DNA of 64,000 nucleotides from CALMEC01 sp964628685 (GCA_964628685.1 CAZVNM010000004.1:279822-343821), one strand, 5' to 3'. Shown: positions 8,230 to 16,361, counted from the first letter of the stretch. Made by a program: numbers and translations. Notes: generated by a model from the letters alone, not told the origin.

Positions 8230-8760
8230 GTGACCGCCCCGATGCTCATCGCGATGGCCGGTCTGCAGGGCGTCGGCAAGACGACGGTCTCGACCGACCT
8301 CGCCCGGCGGCTCTCCCCCGTGCACCTGTCCGTCGATCCCATCGAGTCGGCGCTGCATCTGGCCGGGGTGCCCGCGTCGTTCGAGCGCGGTCTCGCCGCC
8401 TACCGCGTCGCCGAGGCCATGGCCCGCGAGAACCTCCGGCTGGGCGCGAGCGTCGTGATCGACGCCTGCGATTACGTCACCGCCGCCCGCCGGATGTGGG
8501 TCGACCTCGCCCGCCACGAGGGTGTGCCCTGCGTGTTCGTGGAGGTGCGCTGCACCGACGTGGCCGCCCACCGCGCCCGGGTGGGGGCACGGCATCGGGC
8601 GCTTTCCGGTCTTGCCGCGGTGACCTGGGTGGACGTGGAGCGCCGGCGCACCGAGACCGAGCCGTGGGGCGACGAGGTGCGGGTCGTCGTCGACACCGCC
8701 CTGCCGGTCGACGTGGACGTCCTGATCGAACGGATCGGCCGGGCGGCGCGGCCGGGGTGA
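8230..8760 (+). CDS. P-loop kinase-like protein (AAA_33/zeta-toxin-like fold)
   Basis: 176 residues from GTG at 8230. Walker A is GLQGVGKTT near the N-terminus, followed by LSVDPIESAL and SVVIDACDYVTAARRM, where small-molecule kinases of this family hold the substrate Asp/Arg region, then VRCTDVAAHRARVGAR (lid). It likely phosphorylates a small molecule, or is related to APS kinase/zeta proteins. There is no partner gene to suggest a substrate. A CATACT sequence 7 nt before the GTG looks like a -10 box for a leaderless message. ATG at 8242 is an alternative start. Confidence 0.7.
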   Translation: MTAPMLIAMAGLQGVGKTTVSTDLARRLSPVHLSVDPIESALHLAGVPASFERGLAAYRVAEAMARENLRLGASVVIDACDYVTAARRMWVDLARHEGVPCVFVEVRCTDVAAHRARVGARHRALSGLAAVTWVDVERRRTETEPWGDEVRVVVDTALPVDVDVLIERIGRAARPG

Positions 8761-8835
8761 CCGACGGGTCGCGCGTCGTCTGGCGACAGCGGCGACCGCA
8801 GCGGTGGTCGCCGGCGGACCGCCTCCGAAAACGCC

Positions 8836-8867
8836 GACGGGCGGGGTCCGCGTGGACCCCGCCCGTC
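8836..8867 (-). terminator. Rho-independent terminator of tmRNA
   Basis: A perfect 14-bp stem (8836-8849 with 8854-8867) and 4-nt loop, followed on the minus strand by a TTTT run. It begins 10 nt after the predicted 3' end of the tmRNA. Confidence 0.88.
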
Positions 8868-8876
8868 TGGTGTGAG

Positions 8877-9239
8877 TGGACCCGGCCGGTACTGCCCCGG
8901 CGTCCGAGCATGATCAGGAAACGACTTCTCCGAGCGCAGCCGTCGATGACTTTCTCGCGGAGGGTGTCACCGTCGGCCAACCATCCCTCCGCCAGGTCTT
9001 CCTGAGGTTCTCGCCCCTCCGCCGAAGACCGTTGCTTCGGGGCCAGGATCACTCGATGACACCGGTGATCCCTCCCGTGATCCGAGGAGAGGCCGATGGC
9101 GCTCTACTGCTGTTTAGGCAGCGAGGGCGAGCTGACGAGAGTTCGCAGCTACGTTTGGTTCCCGGTTGTTGACGCGGTCCACCGGGTCCGCGGCTCGCTG
9201 ATCGTGTCCGTCCCACCTCGTCGAAACTGTGTCGGGCCC
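8877..9239 (-). ncRNA. ssrA: tmRNA
   Basis: The RNA (363 nt without CCA) starts GGGCCCG, which pairs through all 7 positions, one a G-U, with CGGGTCC at 8878-8884. Next to the 5' strand is the tmRNA hallmark ACACAGTTTCGACG. The tag frame at 9114-9146 encodes ANSRQLALAA and stop. The 3' part contains CGGAGAAG as in other actinobacterial tmRNAs. The T-arm has the right 5-7-5 geometry (GCCGG, loop GGCAGTA, CCGGC), but the loop is not the usual TTCRANN. CCA is not encoded after the discriminator A. Its partner smpB lies 6 kb away. Confidence 0.92.
9114..9146 (-). other. tmRNA tag reading frame (ANSRQLALAA)
   Basis: GCG resume codon followed by AAC TCT CGT CAG CTC GCC CTC GCT GCC TAA. The end LALAA-stop is the degradation signal recognised by ClpXP-type proteases. 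TAGCT just before the resume codon resembles the TAGTC element that sets the frame in E. coli. One more Ala comes from the charged tmRNA itself. Confidence 0.92.
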
Positions 9240-9250
9240 TTGCTCCACAG

Positions 9251-9278
9251 ATGGTAGCGGCATGACGAGCGCGGTCAA
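9251..9278 (-). promoter_or_regulatory. tmRNA promoter
   Basis: On the minus strand TTGACC (9273-9278) and TACCAT (9251-9256) are spaced by 16 nt. Transcription would begin a few nt before the mature 5' end, leaving a short leader for RNase P. The -35 overlaps the stop codon of the neighbouring HTH gene. Confidence 0.7.
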
Positions 9279-10045
9279 GTCCCGACGTGTTCGGATGCGG
9301 CGTCGATCGCGGCGCGCACCGCGTCGGCGCTGTGGCCGAGCCGCATGAGGATGGCCGCCGCGTCGCCGTCGTCGGCCAGGAGGGCCAGGAGGACGTGGTG
9401 CGCGCGGATCTCGATCTCGCCGCGCTCGAGCACCACCTCGAGGGTGCGTTCCAGCACCCGCCGCGCCGCGGGCGTGAACGGCCGGCGTCGCGGTCCGTAC
9501 GCGTCCCCGGTGACCGTCCCCGTCACCTGCGCGCGGATGGCGGCGGCATCGACTCCCAGCGACGCGAGCGCACGGGCGGCCACCGTCTGTTCGTCCACCG
9601 CCGTGCCGATGAGGAGGTCCTCGCTCCCGACGCGCCGGTGACCGAGGGCCTCGGCCTGATGGACCGCCGTCGCCACCACGTCGCGGGCCTCGGGGGTGAA
9701 GCGCTCGAATCCGACGAACGCGCGCAGTCGGCGCATGATGCGCTGCATGTAGGCGGCACCCCGCGGTCCGTCCCGCTCGCCGACGCGCCCGGGTCTGCGG
9801 GGCCGCCCCCGACCCGGTCCGCGACCGGTGGATCCGTCCACCGGCTCGACGATCTGGTGCACGCGCTGGTGGCTCAGACCGAGCGATTCGGCGATCTCGC
9901 GCAGCGACCCGCCCCGGGCGTGCAGCCGCCGGATCGCATCGTGGTAGTCGACCCGCGCCACCTCCACGCCGTGCTGCAGGTCGAGGAGCCGATCGCGGGC
10001 CGCCGTGGCCCGGTGGAGTGCATCGCTGTCGAGCGTCATCGCCAT
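9275..10045 (-). CDS. HTH regulator with double Clp_N repeat
   Basis: 256 residues from ATG at 10045, preceded by GAGAGGAC. Residues 47-66 (SLREIAESLGLSHQRVHQIV) form a helix-turn-helix of the sigma-region-4/resolvase style. After a basic Gly/Arg linker, residues 115-255 hold two Clp_N-type helical repeats, FERFTPEARDVVATAVHQAE and RRPFTPAARRVLERTLEVV. These are the modules with which ClpA/ClpC bind adaptors and substrates; no AAA+ domain follows. Such fusions may couple transcription to proteolysis or protein stress. The target genes are unknown. Confidence 0.8.
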   Translation of the reverse strand: MAMTLDSDALHRATAARDRLLDLQHGVEVARVDYHDAIRRLHARGGSLREIAESLGLSHQRVHQIVEPVDGSTGRGPGRGRPRRPGRVGERDGPRGAAYMQRIMRRLRAFVGFERFTPEARDVVATAVHQAEALGHRRVGSEDLLIGTAVDEQTVAARALASLGVDAAAIRAQVTGTVTGDAYGPRRRPFTPAARRVLERTLEVVLERGEIEIRAHHVLLALLADDGDAAAILMRLGHSADAVRAAIDAASEHVGT

Positions 10046-10066
10046 GTACCGTCCTCTCGTCTGTCT

Positions 10067-10095
10067 ACCGTAATGGACGGCTACGTCGTTGTCAA
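10067..10095 (-). promoter_or_regulatory. Sigma70-type promoter of the HTH-Clp_N gene
   Basis: On the minus strand a consensus -35 TTGACA (10090-10095), a 17-nt spacer and -10 TACGGT (10067-10072) lie 21 nt before the ATG. This is one of the strongest promoter matches in the window. Confidence 0.75.
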
Positions 10096-10172
10096 ACGCA
10101 CTAGACGCCCGCCATGTCCGCTGTCCGCACACCCCGCTGGACGCCGTGACGCCGTGGGCGTACCGTTGACGC

Positions 10173-10526
10173 ATGCGCCGACACGCGCTCACCCCGCTCG
10201 ACCCGGTCGCGCTCGCGTTCGCCATCGCGGCCGTCGTCACCATGGCGGTGACCGGCGTCCCGCTCCCGGCGGTCCTCTGGATCCCCGTGGTCGCGGCGCT
10301 CACCGTGGCCGACATCGCATGTCGACGGATCGCGCCACCGCTGATGCAGGCGGTCGCGGTGTCGGTCGTCGCCCCGGTGGCGGTGTTCATGACCGCCTGG
10401 GTGGGCGGGCTGATGTTCGTCCCGGCATGTGGGGTGCTGGTCGCCTCTCACGTCATGCGTCCCGACCATCCGGCCCGCCGCGAACCCGCCCCGCTGCCGC
10501 AGATCGTCGCGTCGCTGCATCGCTGA
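10173..10526 (+). CDS. Small membrane protein of unknown function
   Basis: 117 residues with about three hydrophobic segments: VALAFAIAAVVTMAVTGV, AVLWIPVVAALTVADIA and VSVVAPVAVFMTAWVGGLMF. The tail RPDHPARREPAPLPQ is short and polar. I do not recognise a family. TACCGT lies 6 nt before the ATG, fitting a leaderless message divergent from the HTH-Clp_N gene. Confidence 0.6.
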   Translation: MRRHALTPLDPVALAFAIAAVVTMAVTGVPLPAVLWIPVVAALTVADIACRRIAPPLMQAVAVSVVAPVAVFMTAWVGGLMFVPACGVLVASHVMRPDHPARREPAPLPQIVASLHR

Positions 10527-10654
10527 CGTCCCCCGCCGTCGGACCCCGCCTCGTCTGAGGCTCCGGCGCACCAGGGCGCGGTCCCGGACATCCCCGTGCT
10601 CCGGCCGCTGACCGTACTGTCACGCCCGTGCCATGGGGCTGTCAGACTCCGCCG

Positions 10655-11365
10655 ATGCGCGTGCTCCTCATGCGGACCTGCCTCGCCGACCACGTGGCGC
10701 CGAGCGTCATCGACGTCACCCGTCGCCTGCTCGAGGGGCTGGGTGTCCGGGTCGCGGTGCCGCGCGCCCAGACCTGCTGCGGGCAACCCGGCTGGACCGC
10801 GGGCCATCCCGACCGGGCGCGCGAGGTGGCCAGGCAGTGCCTGCGCGCGTTCGCCGGCACCGATCCCGTCGTGGTGCCGTCGGGCTCCTGCGCCGCGATG
10901 GTCGTGCACGGCTATCCGCAGCTCTTCGAGGGCGCACCGGAGGAGGATGCCGCCCGCGACATGGCCGCCCGCACCCACGAGCTCACGGCGTTCCTCCGCG
11001 ACCACGGCCTGCACCCCAGGGCGCGCCCGGACGCGCCGTCGTCGGTGACCCACCACGACTCGTGCCACATGCTGCGGATGCTCCGCGAACGCGACGCGCC
11101 GCGGACGGTCATCGCGGACGCCGGCATCGAGCTTCGGGAGCTGCCCGACGCCGACGTGTGCTGCGGATTCGGCGGCGCGTTCTCGCTGGCGTTCCCGGAG
11201 GTCTCGGGGGCGCTGGGCGACGAGAAGGCGCGCCACGCCGCCTCCACCGGAGCCGAGGCGCTCGTCGGCTGCGACCTCTCCTGCCTGCTGCACATCGCCG
11301 GTCGCGCGCACCGTGAGGGCATCGACCTGACGGTGCGGCACATCGCCGAGGTGCTCGAGGCGTGA
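10655..11365 (+). CDS. lutA: Lactate utilisation protein A (CCG-domain Fe-S protein)
   Basis: 236 residues with two CCG (DUF224-type) cysteine-rich domains: RAQTCCGQPGW near residue 40 and DADVCCGFGGAFSLAFPEV near 175, plus HHDSCHMLR. LutA works with LutB and LutC as an L-lactate dehydrogenase complex that passes electrons through Fe-S clusters. ATG at 10655 is chosen because MRVLLMRTCLADHV matches the family N-terminus; ATG 10670 is an alternative. Its TGA overlaps the lutB GTG by 4 bp. Confidence 0.9.
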   Translation: MRVLLMRTCLADHVAPSVIDVTRRLLEGLGVRVAVPRAQTCCGQPGWTAGHPDRAREVARQCLRAFAGTDPVVVPSGSCAAMVVHGYPQLFEGAPEEDAARDMAARTHELTAFLRDHGLHPRARPDAPSSVTHHDSCHMLRMLRERDAPRTVIADAGIELRELPDADVCCGFGGAFSLAFPEVSGALGDEKARHAASTGAEALVGCDLSCLLHIAGRAHREGIDLTVRHIAEVLEA

Positions 11366-12753
11366 CGGACCGCCCGATCACCTACGGGGAGGGCCCGGGG
11401 CTTCGCGAGCGGACGCGGCGGGCGGTGGCCGATCGGACGCTGCGCGCCAACCTGGCGACGTCCGCCGCGACCTTCACCAGGGGTCGCGAGCGGATGCGCG
11501 AGGAGCAGGACTTCGACGCCATGCGCGAGCGGGCGAGGGCGATCCGCAGCGAGAACATCCGCCGGCTGCCGGAGCTCCTCGACCGGTTGACCGAGCGCGT
11601 GGTGGCCAACGGCGGCCGCGTGGTGCACGCGGCCACCCGCGACGCCGCGGCCGAGTACATCGTGGGGCTCGCCCGCGCCGAGGACGCGCGCGTGGTGGCC
11701 AAGTCGAAGTCGATGGCGAGCGAGGAGATCAAGCTCAACGAGGCGCTCGCCGAGGCCGGCGTGCGCGTGGTCGAGACCGACCTGGGCGAGTGGATCCTGC
11801 AGCTGGCCGGCGAGCACCCGTCGCACATCATCGCGCCGGCGGTCCACAAGAACCGCACCGAGATCGCCGAGCTCTTCCGGCGTGAGAGCGGCGAGGACGT
11901 GCCCGACGACCGCGAGGCGCTCATCGCCCATGCCCGCCGTCGCCTGCGGGAGGACTTCGCGGCCGCCGACATCGGCGTGAGCGGCGTCAACCTGGGTGTG
12001 GCCGAGAGCGGCACGCTCTGCGTGGTCGAGAACGAGGGGAACGCCCGTCTGGTGACCGCGCTTCCGCGCATCCACGTGGCGATCATGGGCGCAGAGCGTG
12101 TGGTGGCCGACTGGGAGGAGGCCGCCCACATCCTGCAGATCCTCCCGATGGCGGCCATCGGTGACGACGCGGCGACCTACGTGAACCTCATCACGGGCCC
12201 GCGGCGCGAGGGCGAGGCGGACGGGCCGAAGGAGCTCCACCTGGTCATCGTGGACGGCGGTCGCATGGCGTTGCGCGGCACCCCGATGGAGGAGGCACTT
12301 CACTGCATCCGCTGCGGCGCGTGCCTCTACGCCTGCCCCATGTGGCGCACCGTCGGCGGGCAGGCGTACGACTCCCCCTATTCCGGTCCGATCGGGGCGG
12401 TCATCACGCCGCTCCTCGAGGGCACCGCGTCACCCCGGGCGACCGAGCTGCCGTTCCTCTCCTCCCTGTGCGGGGCGTGTCACGACGCCTGCCCCGTCGG
12501 GATCCCGCTGCACGACCTGCTGGTGCGCATCCGCGGGGAGGTCCGCACGCCGGCGCACCGCCGCCGCGACGTGCTGATGCGACTGTGGAGTCGTGCGTGG
12601 CGCCACCCGATCGCCTACCGCGCCGGTGTGCGGCTCACGCGCGGTGCCCTGCGGGTCATGGGACGGCGGCGCGCGTGGCTGCGACGGCTGCCGGGGCCGG
12701 CGGGACGTTGGACCTCGGAGCGCGACATCCCGACGACGTGGCCGCCGCGCTGA
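11362..12753 (+). CDS. lutB: Lactate utilisation protein B (LUD domain, two 4Fe-4S motifs)
   Basis: 463 residues. The N-terminal two thirds is an LUD domain (ATRDAAAEYIVGLA, VVAKSKSMASEEIKLNEAL, GVSGVNLGVAESGT). Near residue 315 the ferredoxin-like motif CIRCGACLYACPMW appears, and near 372 CGACHDACPVG. These clusters carry electrons in lactate oxidation. The GTG start overlaps the lutA stop, so synthesis is coupled. The length fits LutB. Confidence 0.93.
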   Translation: MTDRPITYGEGPGLRERTRRAVADRTLRANLATSAATFTRGRERMREEQDFDAMRERARAIRSENIRRLPELLDRLTERVVANGGRVVHAATRDAAAEYIVGLARAEDARVVAKSKSMASEEIKLNEALAEAGVRVVETDLGEWILQLAGEHPSHIIAPAVHKNRTEIAELFRRESGEDVPDDREALIAHARRRLREDFAAADIGVSGVNLGVAESGTLCVVENEGNARLVTALPRIHVAIMGAERVVADWEEAAHILQILPMAAIGDDAATYVNLITGPRREGEADGPKELHLVIVDGGRMALRGTPMEEALHCIRCGACLYACPMWRTVGGQAYDSPYSGPIGAVITPLLEGTASPRATELPFLSSLCGACHDACPVGIPLHDLLVRIRGEVRTPAHRRRDVLMRLWSRAWRHPIAYRAGVRLTRGALRVMGRRRAWLRRLPGPAGRWTSERDIPTTWPPR

Positions 12754-13298
12754 TCACCGGGTTTCTCGACGCGCTGGAACGCCGCCGCGCGGAGGGGCGT
12801 GTGGTCGCACCGGACCGGGTGTCGGCGGCCGTGGTCGAACGGCTGCGCGACTGGGGGGCGCGGCGGGCGATCGTGCCGGACGATCCGCTGGTCGCCGGGC
12901 TGGGCATCGCCGACGCGCTCACGACCGCCGGGGTCGAGGTGCTGGCGTGGCCGACCGACCGCCCGTGGCGGGAGCTCCTGGGCCTGGACGACGCACCGGC
13001 GACCTGCGCGATCACCGTGCCCGTCGCGGCGGTCGCCCGGCGCGGCACCCTCGTCGTGCGGGCGGCGCCGGGACACGGCCGCTCGATGGACGCGGTCGGC
13101 TGGTGGCACCTGGCGCTCCTCCCATCAGATCGTCTGGTGGCGACCCTGGCCGAGGCGCTCACGACGGCCTACGCGGGGCCGGCGCCCTCGGCGATCGCGC
13201 TGGTCTCGGGCCCCAGCCGCACCTCGGACATCGAGAAGATCACGACCTACGGCGCGCACGGCGCGCTGGCCGAGCACGTGGTCGTGATCGACGGCTGA
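12738..13298 (+). CDS. lutC: Lactate utilisation protein C (LUD domain)
   Basis: 186 residues from GTG at 12738, overlapping lutB by 16 bp. A TTG about 27 bp upstream is possible. The C-terminal LutC signature is clear: GPSRTSDIEKITTYGAHG followed by EHVVVID. LutC completes the LutABC lactate oxidation complex and has no cysteine clusters of its own. The three genes form one tight operon. I see no LutR-like regulator next to it. Confidence 0.9.
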   Translation: MAAALITGFLDALERRRAEGRVVAPDRVSAAVVERLRDWGARRAIVPDDPLVAGLGIADALTTAGVEVLAWPTDRPWRELLGLDDAPATCAITVPVAAVARRGTLVVRAAPGHGRSMDAVGWWHLALLPSDRLVATLAEALTTAYAGPAPSAIALVSGPSRTSDIEKITTYGAHGALAEHVVVIDG

Positions 13299-13802
13299 CT
13301 AGACGGGCGTCGCCGACCGCCGGTGACCGGGCGCGCGACCGCCGCCGACGAACTGCCCGACGATCACGACGAGGGCACCGGCGAGCGCGAGGACGATCCC
13401 CCACGAGGCCGAGACGCTGATCCCGACCGCAGCTGGCGGGTCGATCAGCCGCAGCACCGCGATGGCGGCGGCGACGAGGCCGCCCACGAGGGCGGCGATG
13501 CGAAGGCGCGGATCGACGAGTCCGAGCGCCATGGCGACGAACAGGACGACGATCCCCACCGCGATGAACGTGATGAGCACGTCGAGCCCGTCGAGCGCCG
13601 TGTAGACGCTGATGCCGGTGCGCTCCCTGACGACCCCCCGCGTGTCGGGCGCGTCGACGCGCACCGAGTACCAGGGAAGGAGGAGGCCCGCGATCAGGAT
13701 GACCGCGCCCAGCAGCGAGATGCGGTCACCGCGCCGCAGGCGGGCCGGCCGGTCCCCTCCCGAACCGGCCGCCTGCGGCGGTGTGGTCGCTGCTCCCGTC
13801 AC
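13299..13802 (-). CDS. Four-TM membrane protein, paralogue of the next gene
   Basis: 167 residues. After a polar N-terminus (to about residue 25), RRGDRISLLGAVILIAGLLLPWY starts the first of about four TM segments. It shares GDRISL-GAV-L and a tryptophan-tyrosine ending with the protein at 13819-14217, so the two are tandem paralogues. Start GTG at 13802. No known function. The pair is transcribed together with a 16-bp gap. Confidence 0.65.
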   Translation of the reverse strand: MTGAATTPPQAAGSGGDRPARLRRGDRISLLGAVILIAGLLLPWYSVRVDAPDTRGVVRERTGISVYTALDGLDVLITFIAVGIVVLFVAMALGLVDPRLRIAALVGGLVAAAIAVLRLIDPPAAVGISVSASWGIVLALAGALVVIVGQFVGGGRAPGHRRSATPV

Positions 13803-13818
13803 GCCGTGGATCCCGGGA

Positions 13819-14217
13819 TCAGCGCTCCTGGGCCTTCATCACCTGGCCGACCGCGATGGCGATCGCGCCGATCAGGCCGATGAAGATGCCGACGCCACGG
13901 CTCGCGTCGATGCCGTCGGGGACGGGGATCGAGATGAGCCGGAAGAGGACGAGCAGTGTGGCGACGGCGCCGATGACGAGGACGATCGGCGAGAGCGCCG
14001 CGTCCACGGTCCCCTGGGCGATGAGCAGGATGAGCGCGACGACGGCGATCGATCCGATCAGAAGCAGGATGTCCGTGTACTTCAGGGTGTCGAAGGCGTT
14101 GCTGGACACCGAGATGATTCCACCGGACACCTTGTACCAGGTGAGGAACAGCGAGATGAAGAGCACGACGGCGCCGCCCAACGAGATGCGGTCACCCTTG
14201 CCGATACGGTCGAGCAT
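13819..14217 (-). CDS. Four-TM membrane protein
   Basis: 132 residues with about four hydrophobic helices: ISLGGAVVLFISLFLTWY, YTDILLLIGSIAVVALILLI, ALSPIVLVIGAVATLLVLFR and GVGIFIGLIGAIAIAVGQVM. The ATG at 14217 follows AGGGAGA, a good ribosome binding site. It is the first gene of a two-gene unit with its paralogue. Function is unknown. Confidence 0.7.
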   Translation of the reverse strand: MLDRIGKGDRISLGGAVVLFISLFLTWYKVSGGIISVSSNAFDTLKYTDILLLIGSIAVVALILLIAQGTVDAALSPIVLVIGAVATLLVLFRLISIPVPDGIDASRGVGIFIGLIGAIAIAVGQVMKAQER

Positions 14218-14373
14218 CGATTCTCCCTATGGAGATGAATAGGACGGGAGGCAGCCTATCCACCGCTTCGGCGCCATCCCCGCACCGACGGACCGCGTCA
14301 CCACTTCTTCACCGTTCGTTGGTGGCTTGTCGCAGGCTTCGTCCGGTCATCGTGCGCCGGGGATTCGCGCCGC

Positions 14374-14390
14374 CCGTCCGCCTCGGACGG
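14374..14390 (-). terminator. Hairpin after the RidA gene
   Basis: CCGTCCG and CGGACGG form a 7-bp stem with a 3-nt loop just downstream of the RidA stop. There is no T-run, so termination is a guess. Confidence 0.4.
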
Positions 14391-14396
14391 CGTCCG

Positions 14397-14792
14397 TCAG
14401 CCGTCCACCCAGTACGCGTCGGCCTCGATCTCGACGATCATGCGCGGATCGATGAGGCGGCGCACCTCCACCATGGTGCTGGCGGGGCGGATCGTGCCGA
14501 AGACCTCGGCGTGCGCGCGACCGATCTCGTCCCAGTCGTCGATGTCGATCGTGAAGATGCGCGTGCGCACCACGCACGACAGGTCGGCGCCGACCGCCCG
14601 CAGCGCCGCGCTGAGGTTCGTGAGCGCATGGCTCGTCTGGCCGTACGCGTCGCCCTCGGAGAGGATCGATCCGTCGGCGCCCGTGGCGGTCGTCCCGGAC
14701 ACCCAGATCATGTCGCCGATGCGCACGGCGCGGGAGTAGCCGACGGCCGCCTCCCACCGTGTGCCGGACACCGCGTGCCGTCGTTCGCCCAT
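14397..14792 (-). CDS. RidA/YjgF family protein
   Basis: 131 residues, the usual size for this trimeric chorismate-mutase-like fold. Family features include YSRAVRIGDMIWVSGTTA near the start, QTSHALTNLSAALRAVGA, VVRTRIFTIDIDDWDEIG and a C-terminal VEIEADAYW. Members deaminate reactive enamine/imine intermediates from PLP enzymes. The ATG at 14792 has GGGAGGA upstream; the longer open frame has no family match. It is monocistronic. Confidence 0.88.
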   Translation of the reverse strand: MGERRHAVSGTRWEAAVGYSRAVRIGDMIWVSGTTATGADGSILSEGDAYGQTSHALTNLSAALRAVGADLSCVVRTRIFTIDIDDWDEIGRAHAEVFGTIRPASTMVEVRRLIDPRMIVEIEADAYWVDG

Positions 14793-14964
14793 GGTCCTCC
14801 CCCGGTTGTCCGGGAACGCCGCAGATCGGGTTCGCCACGACATCCTGACAGGTGCGGGCGCAGACCCCGCACCGTGCCCCGACCACGATCCACCGCAGCC
14901 GCGGGACCGCGGCACCGTCAGGGCCGGCGCGACCGTCCGACGAGCGAACGGGCCGCGTGGCGCG

Positions 14965-15444
14965 TCAGCGTCGTGACGCGGCCTTCATCGCACGGTCGGC
15001 GTCGCGTTTGGCCTCGCGCTCGGCGATGCTGCGGCGTTTGTCGTACTGACGCTTTCCGCGACCCAGACCCAGTTCCACCTTGGCGCGTCCGTCGTTGAAG
15101 TACATGCGGATCGGGATGAGCGAGAGGCCCTTCTCGTTGATCGCGATCTGGATCTTCTCGATCTCGCGCCGGTGGAGCAGGAGCTTGCGGGTGCGGGTGG
15201 GTTCGTGTCCGAACCGCGCGTTGAAGTACTCGGGGATGTGCAGGCCCACCAGGTACACCTCGCCGTCGCGCACCTGCGCGTAGGCGTCGCGGATGGTGGC
15301 GCCCCGCTCGCGCAGCCCCTTGACCTCGCTGCCCATGAGCACCATGCCCGCCTCGTACCGCTCCACCATCTCGTACTCGTGGAGGGCCCGGCGGTTGCGG
15401 GCGATGTCGCGCTGGGCGTCCTGTCGTGTCTTCTTGGCGGCCAT
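14965..15444 (-). CDS. smpB: SsrA-binding protein SmpB
   Basis: 159 residues from ATG at 15444. Family blocks are ARNRRALHEYEMVERYEAG, MVLMGSEVKGLRERGATIRD, LVGLHIPEYFNARFGHEPTR, RTRKLLLHRREIEKI and LIPIRMYFNDGRAKVELGL, and a basic C-terminal tail that inserts into the mRNA channel during trans-translation. Its RNA partner ssrA is at 8877-9239. A TAACCT 12 nt before the ATG may be the -10 box. Confidence 0.97.
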   Translation of the reverse strand: MAAKKTRQDAQRDIARNRRALHEYEMVERYEAGMVLMGSEVKGLRERGATIRDAYAQVRDGEVYLVGLHIPEYFNARFGHEPTRTRKLLLHRREIEKIQIAINEKGLSLIPIRMYFNDGRAKVELGLGRGKRQYDKRRSIAEREAKRDADRAMKAASRR

Positions 15445-15564
15445 GGAACCGGACAGGTTAGCGCCCGCACGTCCACCGCCTCGACGCGCCCGCGGCGGCA
15501 CCCCTCGCGGGCACCGCCGCGCACCTCCGGTTTCGGGGGACGTTCATCACCCATGTGCGGTGAC

Positions 15565-15632
15565 GTTGACCGTCAACACTCAACTTGTGTGGTGAGACGC
15601 CGATGTCTATGGCAATGCGCGGTTCCGCGCAT
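15565..15632. promoter_or_regulatory. Two inverted repeats in the protoglobin leader
   Basis: GTTGAC-c-GTCAAC (15565-15577) is a perfect palindrome with a 1-nt centre. ATGCGCGG-tt-CCGCGCAT (15615-15632) is a perfect 8-bp repeat with a 2-nt centre. Both lie between smpB and the protoglobin gene and look like operator sites. The binding protein is unknown. Confidence 0.35.
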
Positions 15633-15672
15633 GGCGTTCCCGCGGGGCGCCGAATCACGCAGAGGAGGACAG

Positions 15673-16269
15673 ATGTCGAGCGGAATGCAGCAGCTTCAGG
15701 AGATGCGCCAGCACATCCTGGATCAGATGCCCGTCGAGTCACGTTTCACGGCCGCGGACGACGCGGAGATCTCGAAGCACGCGGCCATGCTCCACGGCTG
15801 GACGGATGATCTGGTCAAGGGCTTCTACGACATGCTCTACGCCCACAAGCCCACCGAGGAGATCTTCGAGGACGGCGAGCGCCCCAAGGTCGAGTCGACG
15901 CTCCGCGCCTGGTGGAAGCGGGTCGTGGATGGACCGCGCAACGACCAGTTCTGGGACTGGATGACGTTCGTCGGGCTGGTGCACGTCGTGCGCAAGGTGA
16001 AGAACCCGATGATGATCTCCGCCTGGGGATACATCGAGGACGAGGTCGCGCAGCGTGCGGCCGGCGACCTCGGGACCGACGCCATCGCCCTCAACCGTGC
16101 GTTCGCGCGGTTCGGCAAGACCTTCAACAGCCTCGTGGCGGAGAGCTACATCCTCCACTACCTGGAGGCGGTGTCCACCTCCACGGGATCCAGCCCGCAG
16201 CTGCTCGACCGCCTCGTGCTGAACGAGATCGACCAGATGCTGAACAGCGCCCGTGGTGAGTTCAACTGA
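15673..16269 (+). CDS. Protoglobin-type haem protein
   Basis: 198 residues, single domain. The globin-sensor fold is visible as SKHAAMLHGWTDDLVKGFYDML, TLRAWWKRVVDG, and FVGLVHVVRKVKNPMMISAWGY, where His104 is at the place of the proximal haem ligand. No output domain (methyl-accepting, GGDEF) follows, so it is a stand-alone protoglobin that could bind O2, CO or NO. The ATG at 15673 has AGGAGG upstream. It is monocistronic, with inverted repeats in its leader. Confidence 0.82.
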   Translation: MSSGMQQLQEMRQHILDQMPVESRFTAADDAEISKHAAMLHGWTDDLVKGFYDMLYAHKPTEEIFEDGERPKVESTLRAWWKRVVDGPRNDQFWDWMTFVGLVHVVRKVKNPMMISAWGYIEDEVAQRAAGDLGTDAIALNRAFARFGKTFNSLVAESYILHYLEAVSTSTGSSPQLLDRLVLNEIDQMLNSARGEFN

Positions 16270-16361
16270 TCCGACGCGTCTGAACGACGGGTCACCCCGT
16301 CACGTTCGATCCGGCGGGGTTGCTCCGGTCTCGCACGGGATGATGACCTGGAGCCCTGCGG

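Noticed and set aside
8477..9052. A 191-codon minus frame across the tmRNA region
   Set aside because: It overlaps the kinase gene and ssrA, and its sequence reads through the tmRNA and its terminator.
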